The position numbers and the translations under genes were made by a program. Below, piece by piece: positions 6,159 through 14,843 of a stretch of DNA of 64,000 bases. Position 1 is the first letter of the stretch. Every line of letters starts with the position of its first letter. The notes below the pieces were generated by a model that did no database searches, was not told the origin of the DNA, and worked only from the letters and a program-made list of their open reading frames with translations. Source of the stretch: Saccharothrix sp. NRRL B-16314 (lineage in GTDB: Bacteria > Actinomycetota > Actinomycetes > Mycobacteriales > Pseudonocardiaceae); NCBI RefSeq assembly GCF_000716595.1, contig NZ_JNXC01000012.1:1-64000 (forward strand). Reading direction: 5' to 3'.

Positions 6159-8918
6159 ATGCGAGTCGACCCCACCCACCGGCGCCCGTTGGCGCTGGGC
6201 GCGGCGGCGGTGGCCACCTCCCTGGTAGCCGCGCTAGCCGTCGCCGCCGCACCGGGCGAGGTGTCCGCCCAAGTCGCCGCGGCTGCCGCCATCTCGCCGT
6301 TCGACATCCCCGGCCGGGGCGCCGACGTGCCCTTCGTCGAACACGAAGCCGAATCCGCCGCCACCAACGGCACGAAGATCGGCCCCGGCCGCCGCCAGGG
6401 CACGCTGGAGGGCGAGGCGTCCGGCCGCCGAGCCGTCACGCTGTCCGGTCAGGGCAGGTACGTCGAGTTCACCCTCACCGAACCGGCCAACTCGATCGAC
6501 ATCCGGTACAGCGTCCCGGACGGCAACGGCGGCGCGGGCATCACCGCGCCGCTCTCCTTGTACCTCAACGGGACCAGGACCGGGAGCCTCACGCTCACGT
6601 CGAAGTACGCCTGGCGCTACGGCGGCTACCCGTACGCGAACGACCCGAACCAGGGCAAGCCGCACCACCTCTACGACTCCACCCGCGCCCTGTTCCCGAG
6701 CACGCTCCCCGCGGGCGCCAAGGTGAAGCTCCAGGTCGACGCGGGCGACACCGCGCCGTCGTACACGATCGACCTCGCCGACTTCGAACTCGTCGCGCCC
6801 CCTGCCACGCGACCCGCGAACTCGGTCTCCGTCACCGACCACGGCGCCACCCCGAACGACGGCACGAACGACAACGCGGCCTTCGACGCCGCGATCGCCG
6901 CTGCCAGGGCGTCCGGCCGCGAGGTGTGGATCCCGGCCGGGCGGTTCACCGTCACCAAGCACGTCACCGTCGACCAGGTGACCGTTCGCGGCGCGGGCCA
7001 CTGGCACAGCGTGGTCGCCGGCGACCGGGTCGGCTTCTACGGCCTCGGTGAGCCGTCGAGCTGCGGCCAGGGCGGCAACGGCGGCGTCAGCACCCGCGTC
7101 GGCCTGCACGACTTCGCGATCATCGGCGAGGTCTCCAACCGGGTCGACTGCGACCAGACCAACGCCATCGGCGGCGCGCTGGGCGGCGGTTCGGTGATCT
7201 CCGGCATGTTCCTCCAGCACACCAAGGTCGGCCTGTGGCTGGACGGCCCGTTCGACGGCCTCACCATCAGGAACAACAAGGTGGTCGACCAGCTCGCCGA
7301 CGGCATGAACCTGCACCGCGGCATCAGCAACGTGCTGATCGAGCACAACCTGTTCCGCAACATCAGCGACGACGGCATCGCGTTCTGGTCGGAGCACCAG
7401 GCCGACCACGGCAACACCATCCGCCGGAACACCGTGATCGTGCCGATGAAGGCCAACGGCATCGCGATCTACGGGGGCCGGGACAACACCGCCACCGAGA
7501 ACGTCGTCGCCGACACGCAGGACCAGGGCGGCGGCATCCACGTCGGCAACCGGTTCTCGTCCGTCCCGTTGGCCGGCACGACCACGTTGTCCCGCAACAC
7601 GACCCTCCGCGCCGGTGTGCTCGACTCGAACTGGCAGTTCGGCGTGGGCGCGCTGTGGTTCGACGCCCGTGACGGCGCGATGAACGGCCGGATCGACGTC
7701 ACCGACACGGACCTGGTCGACAGCAACTACGAGGCGATCCAGTTCATCAGCGGCACGATCACGAACGTCCACTTCGACGGTGTGCGGATCAACGGCGCGG
7801 GCACGTTCGGCATCCAGCTCCAGTCGCCGGGCGCGGCGTCGTTCAGCAACGTCACCGCCACCGGCCTCGGTCGGGCCGGCATCTACAGCTGCCTGGGCGA
7901 GAACGGGTTCCAGATCACCAGGGGCGCCGGGAACTCCGGTTGGGACGGTCCGTCGTACTGCGGCCCGTGGCCGGACCCGATCTACGGCGACCCGACGAAC
8001 CCGCCGACCACCACCACCACCACGACCACGACCACGACCACGGTGCCGCCCGGCGGGAACCTGGCCCAGGGCAAGGCGGCCACGGCCACCAGCGCCAACG
8101 GCGGGTTCCCGGCGTCCAGCGCGGTCGACGGTGACGCCAACACGTACTGGGAGAGCGCGAACAACCAGTTCCCGCAGTCGCTGACGGTCGACTTGGGACG
8201 GTCCGAGAGCATCGGTCGGCTGGTGCTGAAGCTGCCGCCACCTGCCACGTGGGAGGCGCGCACGCAGACGTTGAGCGTGTCCGGCAGCGCGGACGGCAAC
8301 ACGTACAGCCAGGTCGTCGCGTCCACCGGGTACCGGTTCGACCCGGCGTCGGGCAACCAGGTGGGCATCCCCGTGTCCGGCAGCCACCGCTACCTGCGGT
8401 TGACGTTCACCGGCAACACGGGGTGGCCCGCCGGGCAGTTGGCCGAACTCGAGGCGTACAGCGGCCCGCCGACCACGACGACGACCACCACCAGTCCTCC
8501 TCCGACCGGGAACGTGGCGCGTGGCAAGCCCGCCCAGGCCGTGGCCAACGGAGGTTTCCCGGCGTCGAACGCGGTGGACGGTGACGTGAACACGTACTGG
8601 GAGAGCCCGAACAACGCGTTCCCGCAGTCGTTCACGGTGGACCTCGGCAGCAGGATCTCGGTGAACCGGATCGTGCTGAAGCTGCCGCCGGTGGCGGCGT
8701 GGGAGGCGCGCACGCAGACGTTGAGCGTGTCCGGGAGCGTCGACGGCGGCACGTACAGCCAGGTCGTCGCGTCGGCCGGGTACCGGTTCGACCCGGCGTC
8801 GGGCAACCAGGTGAGCGTCCCGGTGTCGGCCAACCACCGCTACCTGCGGTTGACGTTCACCGGCAACACCGGGTGGCCGGCCGCTCAGCTGGCCGAGTTC
8901 GAGGCTTACGCGAGCTGA
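6159..8918 (+). CDS. Secreted beta-helix glycosidase (GH87-like) with two discoidin/CBM32 domains
   Basis: A 919-residue exported polysaccharide-degrading enzyme. A signal peptide (LGAAAVATSLVAALAVAAA) is followed by a CBM35-like region (~55-215), then a pectate-lyase-type right-handed beta-helix (~225-610) opening with VTDHGATPNDGTND and carrying acidic motifs GMNLHRG, ISDDGIAFW and DQGGGIHVGNRF. This architecture resembles GH87 alpha-1,3-glucanases, but the family call is tentative. Poly-Thr linkers then join two near-identical F5/8 type C domains (~633-768, ~784-918). The ATG was chosen because GAAGGG precedes it and the signal peptide starts there. Likely acts on fungal or bacterial alpha-glucan outside the cell. 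Confidence 0.8.
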   Translation: MRVDPTHRRPLALGAAAVATSLVAALAVAAAPGEVSAQVAAAAAISPFDIPGRGADVPFVEHEAESAATNGTKIGPGRRQGTLEGEASGRRAVTLSGQGRYVEFTLTEPANSIDIRYSVPDGNGGAGITAPLSLYLNGTRTGSLTLTSKYAWRYGGYPYANDPNQGKPHHLYDSTRALFPSTLPAGAKVKLQVDAGDTAPSYTIDLADFELVAPPATRPANSVSVTDHGATPNDGTNDNAAFDAAIAAARASGREVWIPAGRFTVTKHVTVDQVTVRGAGHWHSVVAGDRVGFYGLGEPSSCGQGGNGGVSTRVGLHDFAIIGEVSNRVDCDQTNAIGGALGGGSVISGMFLQHTKVGLWLDGPFDGLTIRNNKVVDQLADGMNLHRGISNVLIEHNLFRNISDDGIAFWSEHQADHGNTIRRNTVIVPMKANGIAIYGGRDNTATENVVADTQDQGGGIHVGNRFSSVPLAGTTTLSRNTTLRAGVLDSNWQFGVGALWFDARDGAMNGRIDVTDTDLVDSNYEAIQFISGTITNVHFDGVRINGAGTFGIQLQSPGAASFSNVTATGLGRAGIYSCLGENGFQITRGAGNSGWDGPSYCGPWPDPIYGDPTNPPTTTTTTTTTTTTVPPGGNLAQGKAATATSANGGFPASSAVDGDANTYWESANNQFPQSLTVDLGRSESIGRLVLKLPPPATWEARTQTLSVSGSADGNTYSQVVASTGYRFDPASGNQVGIPVSGSHRYLRLTFTGNTGWPAGQLAELEAYSGPPTTTTTTTSPPPTGNVARGKPAQAVANGGFPASNAVDGDVNTYWESPNNAFPQSFTVDLGSRISVNRIVLKLPPVAAWEARTQTLSVSGSVDGGTYSQVVASAGYRFDPASGNQVSVPVSANHRYLRLTFTGNTGWPAAQLAEFEAYAS
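8059..8461 (+). repeat. Discoidin module, copy 1
   Basis: In-frame segment encoding the first F5/8 type C domain. Long stretches are identical at DNA level to the second copy, for example ACGCAGACGTTGAGCGTGTC and GACCCGGCGTCGGGCAACCA, which implies a recent duplication or gene conversion inside the gene. Confidence 0.85.
8510..8915 (+). repeat. Discoidin module, copy 2
   Basis: Second in-frame copy of the discoidin domain, separated from the first by a PPTTTTTTTSPPPTG linker and reaching the stop codon. It matches copy 1 along its whole length with scattered substitutions. Confidence 0.85.
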
Positions 8919-8956
8919 ACCATCACGCTGGCTGACCCTTCACGTCGGCTGACCCT

Positions 8957-9424
8957 TCACGCGGGCGGATCGCTCCGCCAGGCCCGCTGGTCCTCCGTGA
9001 TCCGCCCGAACAGCCGCTTGAACCCGCCGAACGCGTCGCAGCCGACGCGTTCGGCGTGCCGCTGTTCGATGGCGGCCATGATCGCGTCGGCCTGCTCCAT
9101 CTGGTCGAGCCCGCGTTCGGTCGGCACGATCAGCTTCGCCCGCCGGTCGTCCGGGTCGGGGTGGCGGGTGACGTAGCCGAGCGCCTCCAGCTCGTCCAGC
9201 ACCTTGCCGACGACCTGCTTGTGCTGGCCGGAGCGGCGGGCGATGTCGGTGGCGCGGGTGCCCTCGGGGTCGAGGTAGGCGAGCACCGCGCCGTGGAGTG
9301 GGCGCAGGTCGGGGAACCCCTGGCAGGCCAGGGTGTCGTACAGCTCCTCCTGCACGGCGAACAGCAGCCGGCTGGTGAGCACGCCAAGGTCGGGGTCGGT
9401 CAGTTTGCGCTCGCCTCGACGCAT
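8957..9424 (-). CDS. MarR-family transcriptional regulator
   Basis: A 155-residue winged-helix repressor. The core runs LHGAVLAYLDPEGTRATDIA (first helices), RSGQHKQVVGKVLDELEALG (recognition helix) and the wing VTRHPDPDDRRAKLIVPTERG, with dimerisation helices at both ends. The ATG at the right edge follows AAGGAG at ideal spacing. It is divergent from a WrbA-type flavoprotein gene, and a perfect inverted repeat sits between the two starts, so it most likely represses that gene and itself in response to a quinone or oxidant. Cys in QGFPD's vicinity (ACQGF) could sense redox; that is inference. Confidence 0.88.
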   Translation of the reverse strand: MRRGERKLTDPDLGVLTSRLLFAVQEELYDTLACQGFPDLRPLHGAVLAYLDPEGTRATDIARRSGQHKQVVGKVLDELEALGYVTRHPDPDDRRAKLIVPTERGLDQMEQADAIMAAIEQRHAERVGCDAFGGFKRLFGRITEDQRAWRSDPPA

Positions 9425-9449
9425 CGCCGCTCCTTCGGTCACCCCAGGT

Positions 9450-9487
9450 GATAGTCACCATATTTGACTATCATGGGCTATGACTAT
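9450..9487. promoter_or_regulatory. Operator between MarR and WrbA genes
   Basis: GATAGTCA (9450-9457) and TGACTATC (9465-9472) form a perfect 8-bp inverted repeat with a 7-base AT-rich spacer, and TGACTAT recurs at 9481-9487. The site lies 26 bases upstream of the MarR ATG and 40 bases upstream of the WrbA GTG, as expected for autoregulation and control of the divergent gene. Confidence 0.75.
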
Positions 9488-9526
9488 AACGTCTGGATCG
9501 TGATCAAGCAGCAGGAGGAGTCCACC

Positions 9527-10135
9527 GTGGACAGTCCCGTCAAAGTCGCGATCGTCTACTACTCGTCCACCGGCAACATCGCCCACATCGCCCAGGAGAT
9601 GGCCGACACGGCGGAGAAGGCCGGCGCCGAGGTCCGGTTGCGCAAGGTCGCCGAACTCGCGCCGCAGTCCGCGATCGACGCCAACCCCGGCTGGGCGGCC
9701 CACGCCGCTTCGACCGCCGACGTCCCGGTGGCCGAGGCCGACGACCTGATCTGGGCCGACGCCGTGATCATGGGCACGCCGACCCGGTTCGGCAACGTGT
9801 CGTCGCAGCTCAAGCAGTTCCTCGACACGCTCGGTGGCGCGTGGCAGCAGGGGTTGCTGGCGGACAAGGTCTACAGCGGGTTCACGTCGACGGCGACGCT
9901 GCACGGCGGCCACGAGTCGACGCTGCTCGCGTTGAGCAACACGTTCCACCACTTCGGCGGCATCGTGGTCGCGCCCGGCTACACGCACCCGGACAAGTTC
10001 GCCGACGGCAACCCGTACGGCACCTCGCACCACGACGGCGGCGGCACGGTGGCCATCGACGACACGGTGCGCGCCGCGGCCCGTGTGCAGGCCGAGCGAG
10101 TGGTCCGCTTCGCCCGCGCGATCGCCGGCGCCTGA
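9527..10135 (+). CDS. wrbA: WrbA-type NAD(P)H:quinone oxidoreductase
   Basis: A 202-residue flavodoxin-like FMN enzyme that reduces quinones by two electrons and so limits redox cycling. The phosphate-binding loop YYSSTGNIAHIA, the PTRFGNVSSQLKQFLD block, GFTSTATLHGGHEST and the PYGTSHHDGGG loop match the WrbA family, as does the length. The GTG start was chosen because AGGAGG lies nine bases upstream; earlier in-frame starts fall inside the operator. Regulation by the divergent MarR protein is likely. A strong hairpin follows about 40 bases after the stop. Confidence 0.9.
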   Translation: MDSPVKVAIVYYSSTGNIAHIAQEMADTAEKAGAEVRLRKVAELAPQSAIDANPGWAAHAASTADVPVAEADDLIWADAVIMGTPTRFGNVSSQLKQFLDTLGGAWQQGLLADKVYSGFTSTATLHGGHESTLLALSNTFHHFGGIVVAPGYTHPDKFADGNPYGTSHHDGGGTVAIDDTVRAAARVQAERVVRFARAIAGA

Positions 10136-10178
10136 CGTACGTCCCCAACGTTCGCCCCTCCGTGGGCGACGGGTTCAT

Positions 10179-10215
10179 GTGTGCCGGTGTGCGACCTGCT
10201 CGCGCACCGGCACAC
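10179..10215 (+). terminator. 16-bp hairpin downstream of wrbA
   Basis: GTGTGCCGGTGTGCGA and TCGCGCACCGGCACAC pair over 16 bases with a single mismatch around a CCTGC loop. There is no T-run, as is common in high-GC actinobacteria. It separates wrbA from the next operon. Confidence 0.65.
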
Positions 10216-10397
10216 GGTTCAGGTCCCCCGAAGTAGACAGGGCTCGGTGAGATCGCGCCGAGAGGCCCATCGCGGCCTACGCGGCGAAATCGACGCTTCC
10301 CGTTCACCAATCGTTCGTCCGCTGATCCGCCGTTCCCGCGTCAAACGTGTCGAGCGGAAGAGATGATCAGGGCCGAACACGGGGGTGAGCGGGTCCA

Positions 10398-11474
10398 GTG
10401 AAACGCCGGTTGTCCATCGGCTTGGCCGTGGTGTTGTTGGCCGCCGTCGTCGCGGTGGTCGTGTGGGGTCGTCCGGACGACGCCGAGGGCGGCGAAGCGG
10501 GCGACCTGACCGTCGTGCGCGGCGTCATCGGGTCGGAGAAGCTGGCCTTCTTCAGCGACCGGCGCGTGATCGACGCGTTCGCCGCGCAGGGCCTGCAGGT
10601 CGAGGTGGACACGGCCGGTTCCCGGCAGCTCGCCACCTCCGTCGACCTCGGCAGGTACGAGTTCGCGTTCCCGTCGTCCTCGCCCGCCGCGCAGAAGATC
10701 CAGCGCGACCGCAAGACGACCGCCGCGCACACGCCGTTCCAGTCGCCGATGGCCGTGGCCACGTTCGAGCCGATCGTCCAGCTGCTCCAGGCGGCCGGTG
10801 TGGTGGTCAAGGGACCGGGTGACTACCTGGTGCTCGACGTGGCCGAGTACCTGGAGCTGACCGAGGCCGGCACGCGCTGGGACCAGCTGCCCGGCAACAC
10901 CGCCTACCCGGCCCGGAAGAACGTCCTCATCACCACGACGAACCCGGCCGAGTCGAACTCCGCCGCGATGTACCTGTCGATCGTGTCGTTCGTGGCCAAC
11001 GGCAACACCGTCGTCGGCACGCCGGAGCAGGAGGCGGCGGTCCTGCCCGACGTCGCCCGGCTCTTCCGCGACCAGGGCTACACGCAGAACAGCACCGAGG
11101 GCCCGTTCGAGGACTACCTCGCGGCCGGCATGGGCAAGACGCCGCTGGCGCTGATCTACGAGTCCCAGTACCTCGACCGCGTGCTGCGCGCCGACGGATC
11201 GATCCGCCCGGACATGCGCCTGCTCTACCTCGCGCCGACGGTCTACTCGAAGCACACGCTGATCCCGCTGTCGGACAAGGGCGACCAGGTGGGCAGGCTG
11301 CTGAGCACCGACCCCGAGCTGGGCAGGCTCGCCGCCACGTTCGGCTTCCGCACGAACGACCCGCGGCTGTTCGCGGAAGTGGTGGGGGACAAGGCGCCCG
11401 CCGACCTGGTGGACGCGGTCGAGCCGCCGTCGTTCGAGACGCTGGAACGCCTGCTCGACGCGGTCGGGACGTGA
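10398..11474 (+). CDS. Membrane-anchored periplasmic-binding-like protein of the TelA/VWA operon
   Basis: A 358-residue protein with one N-terminal hydrophobic segment (LSIGLAVVLLAAVVAVVVWG) and no lipobox, followed by an extracellular alpha/beta domain. The body (TVVRGVIGSEKLAFF, VEVDTAGSRQLATSVDL, TPFQSPMAVATFEPI, ALIYESQYLDRV, VYSKHTLIPLSDKGDQVGRL) looks like a type-2 solute-binding fold. No ABC permease or ATPase is nearby; it is instead the first gene of a four-gene operon, and its TGA overlaps the next ATG by one base. It may sense a ligand or present it to the downstream VWA lipoprotein. The family is not firmly recognised. Confidence 0.7.
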   Translation: MKRRLSIGLAVVLLAAVVAVVVWGRPDDAEGGEAGDLTVVRGVIGSEKLAFFSDRRVIDAFAAQGLQVEVDTAGSRQLATSVDLGRYEFAFPSSSPAAQKIQRDRKTTAAHTPFQSPMAVATFEPIVQLLQAAGVVVKGPGDYLVLDVAEYLELTEAGTRWDQLPGNTAYPARKNVLITTTNPAESNSAAMYLSIVSFVANGNTVVGTPEQEAAVLPDVARLFRDQGYTQNSTEGPFEDYLAAGMGKTPLALIYESQYLDRVLRADGSIRPDMRLLYLAPTVYSKHTLIPLSDKGDQVGRLLSTDPELGRLAATFGFRTNDPRLFAEVVGDKAPADLVDAVEPPSFETLERLLDAVGT

Positions 11475-12625
11475 TGGACGACTTCACCCTCACCCCGCCG
11501 GAGCCGGTCACGCCGATCCCGGTGGAACGCGCGGCCGGGCTGATCGCGCTCGGCGACGACGTGCGCGAGGACGTCGACCGGAGGGCCGGGCGGTTCGCGG
11601 AACGCCTGCAAGCGCTGGACGTCCGGTCACCGGAGTTCACCACCGTGCTGGACGAAGTGCTCGCGGTCGGCGAAGCGGACATGCGTGCCGCGGCGGGCGT
11701 GGCCGGCGCGATGCTGGACCGCTCGGCCCGCGCCCTGCGCGACGACTCGCCGCAGGTGCGGGTCACCACGTCCCTCTCCGACCTGCGCCGCACGGTCGCG
11801 GAACTCGACCCGGCCACACTGCCGATCACCGGCCGCAAGCTGCTGAAGGTCTTCCCCGTCGCGAACGCCGCCAAGAAGGCCCTCGACCGCTACCGCGCGG
11901 CCGGTGAGCCGGTGAACGCGCTGGTGGTCGACCTGCGGAACCGCCAGGACGTGCTGCGCCGGGACAACGCCGCCATCAAAGGCGAGCGGGAGCGGTTGTG
12001 GCGGGCCATGGGCAGGTTGTCCGAGGCCGCCGCGTTCGCCGAGGCGGTGGACGCGGCGATCGACCGGCAGGCCGACGTCTTCGACCTGACCGACCCGGGG
12101 CGGGCGCGGGCGTTGCGCGTGGACGTGCAGCACCCGATCCGGCAGCGCCACCAGGACCTGCTGACCCAGCTCGCGGTGGGCGCGCAGGGCTACCTGGCGC
12201 TGGACCTGGTGCGCCGCAACAACGACGAGCTGATCCGCGGCGTCGAACGCGCGGTGACGACCACCGTGGCCGCGTTGCGAATCGCGCTCCTCGTGAGCGG
12301 CGCCCTGGCGAGCCAGCGGGACGTGCTGGACGAGGTCGCCGCGTTGCAGGCCACCACGGACGGCCTGATCCGGGCTAACAGCGACCTTTTGGAGTTGCAG
12401 GGCGCGGAGATCCGTCGTGCGGGCAGCGACCCGGCGGTCGCGGTGGGCACGATCCGCGCGTCGTTCGACCGGATCTACGCGGCGATCGACGCGGTCGACG
12501 GCTACCGGGCGGACGCCGTGCGCACGATGGCGGTGACCGTCGAGTCCCTGTCGGGGGAGATCCGCCGCGCCGAAGAGCATCTGCGCCGCTCGCACGACGC
12601 GACGGCGGTCGAGGGGGACCGATGA
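11474..12625 (+). CDS. TelA/KlaA-family toxic-anion resistance protein
   Basis: A 383-residue cytoplasmic, largely alpha-helical protein matching the TelA family, named for plasmid tellurite resistance but of unknown mechanism. Family-like blocks are ITGRKLLKVFPVANAAKKALDR cut into two helices, LRRDNAAIKGERERLW, VQHPIRQRHQDLLTQLAVGAQ and the RNNDELIRGVERAVTTTVAALR coiled region; length is typical. Starts at ATG in a TGATG junction with the preceding gene, implying translational coupling, and ends in an ATGA overlap with the next. In other bacteria telA is commonly next to xpaC, and here an XpaC-like gene lies two genes on. Confidence 0.88.
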   Translation: MDDFTLTPPEPVTPIPVERAAGLIALGDDVREDVDRRAGRFAERLQALDVRSPEFTTVLDEVLAVGEADMRAAAGVAGAMLDRSARALRDDSPQVRVTTSLSDLRRTVAELDPATLPITGRKLLKVFPVANAAKKALDRYRAAGEPVNALVVDLRNRQDVLRRDNAAIKGERERLWRAMGRLSEAAAFAEAVDAAIDRQADVFDLTDPGRARALRVDVQHPIRQRHQDLLTQLAVGAQGYLALDLVRRNNDELIRGVERAVTTTVAALRIALLVSGALASQRDVLDEVAALQATTDGLIRANSDLLELQGAEIRRAGSDPAVAVGTIRASFDRIYAAIDAVDGYRADAVRTMAVTVESLSGEIRRAEEHLRRSHDATAVEGDR

Positions 12626-14244
12626 GGACTGCGCTCGTGGTGACCGGGCTCGTGCTCGCCACGCTGCTCACCGGGTGCACCGGCGAACCGGACCCGGCCA
12701 CGCCGGTCGGCCCGGCGGAACCGGGTGTGCTGCGGGTGCTGGCGGGCAGCGAGCTGACCGACATGCAGCCGGTGCTGGACGAGGCCGCCAAGGCCACCGG
12801 CATCGAGGTGAAGTTCACCTTCACCGGCACGCTGGAGGGTGCCGAGGCGTTGGCGAACGGCGAGGTCGACGGTAAGTACGACGCCGTGTGGTTCTCCTCC
12901 AACCGCTACCCGGCGGGCATCCCGGACGCCGCGAAACGACTCGGCAACCAGGTCAAGGTCATGAGCTCGCCGGTGGTGCTCGGCCTGTCGACGTCGTCGG
13001 CGAAGCGGTTGGGGTGGGCTGGCGAGCGGGTCGGCTGGGGCGAGATCGCCGAGCAGGCCGGGCGCAAGGCGTTCAGCTACGGCATGACCGACCCGTCCGC
13101 GTCGAACTCCGGCTTCTCCGCGCTGGTCGGCGTGGCGTCCGCGTTGGCGGGTGCGGGGAACGCGGTGGACGCGGGCCAGATCGTGGCGGTGACGCCGCAG
13201 CTCAAGAGCTTCTTCGGCGCGCAGTCGCTGTCCGCCGGGTCGTCGGGCTGGCTGTCCGAGGCCTACCAGCGCCGGGCCACCGGGCAGGACCCCGGCGCGC
13301 AGGTCGACGGGTTGATCAACTACGAGTCCGTGCTGCTGTCCATGAACGCCGCCGGCAACCTGCCCGAACCGCTGACCGTGGTCTACCCGAGCGACGGCGT
13401 GGTCACCGCGGACTACCCGCTGACCCTGCTCGCGGACGCCGGTGACGACGCGCGTGACGCCCACCAGCGGCTCACCGACCACCTGCGCACGGCGGACGTG
13501 CAGCGCAAGATCATGGAAACCACGCACCGTCGGCCGGTCGTGCCGGGTGTGGAGCCGGCCGCCGCGTTCGCGGTGCGCGACCTGGTGGAGCTGCCGTTCC
13601 CGGCCGCGCGCGACTCGTTCGACGCGCTGCTCTCGGCCTACTTCAACGAGATCCGCCGACCGTCGCGCACGCTGTACGTGCTGGACACGTCGGGTTCGAT
13701 GGCGGGGGACCGGATCGCGTCGCTGCGGTCCGCGCTGGTCAGCCTGACCGGGGCGGACGACTCGCTCACCGGCCGCTTCCGCCGGTTCCGCAGCCGGGAA
13801 GAGGTCACCATGCTGCCGTTCAACACGGCTCCCGCGGCACCGCGCACGTTCGCCCTGCCCGAGGGTGATCCGCAGGCGGGGCTGGCGGAGATCAAGGCGT
13901 TCGCGGAAGGGCTGCGTGAAGGCGGCGGCACGGCCATCTACGACAGCCTCTCCCGGGCGTACGAGGTGATGGGACCACTGGTCGCGGCCGACCCGGACCG
14001 GTTCACGTCGATCGTGCTGATGACCGACGGCGAGAACGCGAACGGCTCGGGCCTGGCCGAGTTCCAGGCGTCGTACCGCTCGGTGCCCGAGCAGGTGCGG
14101 CAGGTGCCGGTGTTCACGGTGCTGTTCGGTGAGGGCAGCAGCGCGGAGTTGGGCATCGTGGCCGCGATGACCGGTGGCAAGGTGTTCGACGCCCGCAACG
14201 GCGAGCTCGGCGAGGTGTTCCAGGAGATCCGCGGCTACCAATGA
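12622..14244 (+). CDS. Lipoprotein fusing a solute-binding domain to a VWA domain
   Basis: A 540-residue lipoprotein: signal peptide with lipobox LLTGC (Cys19), then a type-2 periplasmic-binding-like domain (~35-310; GVLRVLAGSELTDMQPVLDE, YDAVWFSSNRYPAG, TDPSASNSGFSALVG, GLINYESVLLSMN), then a VWA domain (~345-535). The VWA metal site is complete: DTSGS (Asp355), GGGTAIYDS and MTDGEN. It should sit on the outer face of the membrane and use Mg2+-dependent VWA contacts to bind a partner. The binding fold looks like molybdate/sulfate-type receptors, but no transporter is encoded with it. GAGGGGG precedes the ATG; both ends overlap neighbours by four bases. Confidence 0.85.
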   Translation: MRTALVVTGLVLATLLTGCTGEPDPATPVGPAEPGVLRVLAGSELTDMQPVLDEAAKATGIEVKFTFTGTLEGAEALANGEVDGKYDAVWFSSNRYPAGIPDAAKRLGNQVKVMSSPVVLGLSTSSAKRLGWAGERVGWGEIAEQAGRKAFSYGMTDPSASNSGFSALVGVASALAGAGNAVDAGQIVAVTPQLKSFFGAQSLSAGSSGWLSEAYQRRATGQDPGAQVDGLINYESVLLSMNAAGNLPEPLTVVYPSDGVVTADYPLTLLADAGDDARDAHQRLTDHLRTADVQRKIMETTHRRPVVPGVEPAAAFAVRDLVELPFPAARDSFDALLSAYFNEIRRPSRTLYVLDTSGSMAGDRIASLRSALVSLTGADDSLTGRFRRFRSREEVTMLPFNTAPAAPRTFALPEGDPQAGLAEIKAFAEGLREGGGTAIYDSLSRAYEVMGPLVAADPDRFTSIVLMTDGENANGSGLAEFQASYRSVPEQVRQVPVFTVLFGEGSSAELGIVAAMTGGKVFDARNGELGEVFQEIRGYQ

Positions 14245-14843
14245 TCCGCTACCTGGGCTCGACCAAGAACCTCGTCGGCTGCGTCGGCGGTCTCGTCGGC
14301 GTGCTGCTGCACCTGACCGGTGCGGTCGGTGGCCTGTGGCCGTTGGTGGTGGCGGGGCTGTACGCGGTGGGCGCGTTGCTGGCGCCGTCCGAGAAGGTCC
14401 GGCTGGTGCCGGTGGACGCCGTCACCGAGGCCGGGCAGCTGCGCTCGGAACTGGACGGCCTGGTGCGCGAGGTGGGCGCGCAGGCGTCCAGGGTGCCGGA
14501 ACCGGCGGTGGCGGCCGTCGGCCGGATCGCGGCGGTGCTCGGCGACATCCTCGCCCGACCCGCCTCCCTGGCGGTCGGCCCGGACCTGCGCCACACCGTG
14601 GTCCGGTTGGCGCGCACCGATCTGCCGCTGTCCGTGCAGACGTACCTGAACCTGCCGTGGTGGTTCGCGGTGAAGCAACGCGCGGGTGGGGAGCCGAGCC
14701 CGGGTGACGAGCTGGTGACCCAGCTGGGGCTGCTGGAGGCGGAGGCGCACCGGCTGGCCGAGCGGGTGTACGCGGCGGACGTGAACCGGCAGGCGGACCA
14801 CACCCGGTACCTGCGGGAACGGGACGCGGGCGAGCCTTCCTGA
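14241..14843 (+). CDS. XpaC-like membrane protein of the TelA/VWA operon
   Basis: A 200-residue protein with two N-terminal hydrophobic segments (LVGCVGGLVGVLLHLTGAVG and WPLVVAGLYAVGALLA) and a helical cytoplasmic tail (~60-200) with heptad-like spacing. This layout and its place in a telA operon resemble XpaC (5-bromo-4-chloroindolyl-phosphate-hydrolysis family), although identity is too low to be certain. Starts in an ATGA overlap with the VWA gene and is the last gene of the operon. It could be the membrane anchor linking cytoplasmic TelA to the surface lipoproteins; that is inference. Confidence 0.65.
   Translation: MIRYLGSTKNLVGCVGGLVGVLLHLTGAVGGLWPLVVAGLYAVGALLAPSEKVRLVPVDAVTEAGQLRSELDGLVREVGAQASRVPEPAVAAVGRIAAVLGDILARPASLAVGPDLRHTVVRLARTDLPLSVQTYLNLPWWFAVKQRAGGEPSPGDELVTQLGLLEAEAHRLAERVYAADVNRQADHTRYLRERDAGEPS

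Noticed and set aside
8006..8045. ACC/ACG triplet repeat resembling an array
   Set aside because: It encodes the poly-Thr linker of a secreted enzyme; there are no spacers, so it is not CRISPR.
6234..8837. An 867-codon open frame opposite the beta-helix glycosidase
   Set aside because: Composition is low-complexity and it lies wholly over a gene with a signal peptide and recognisable domains.
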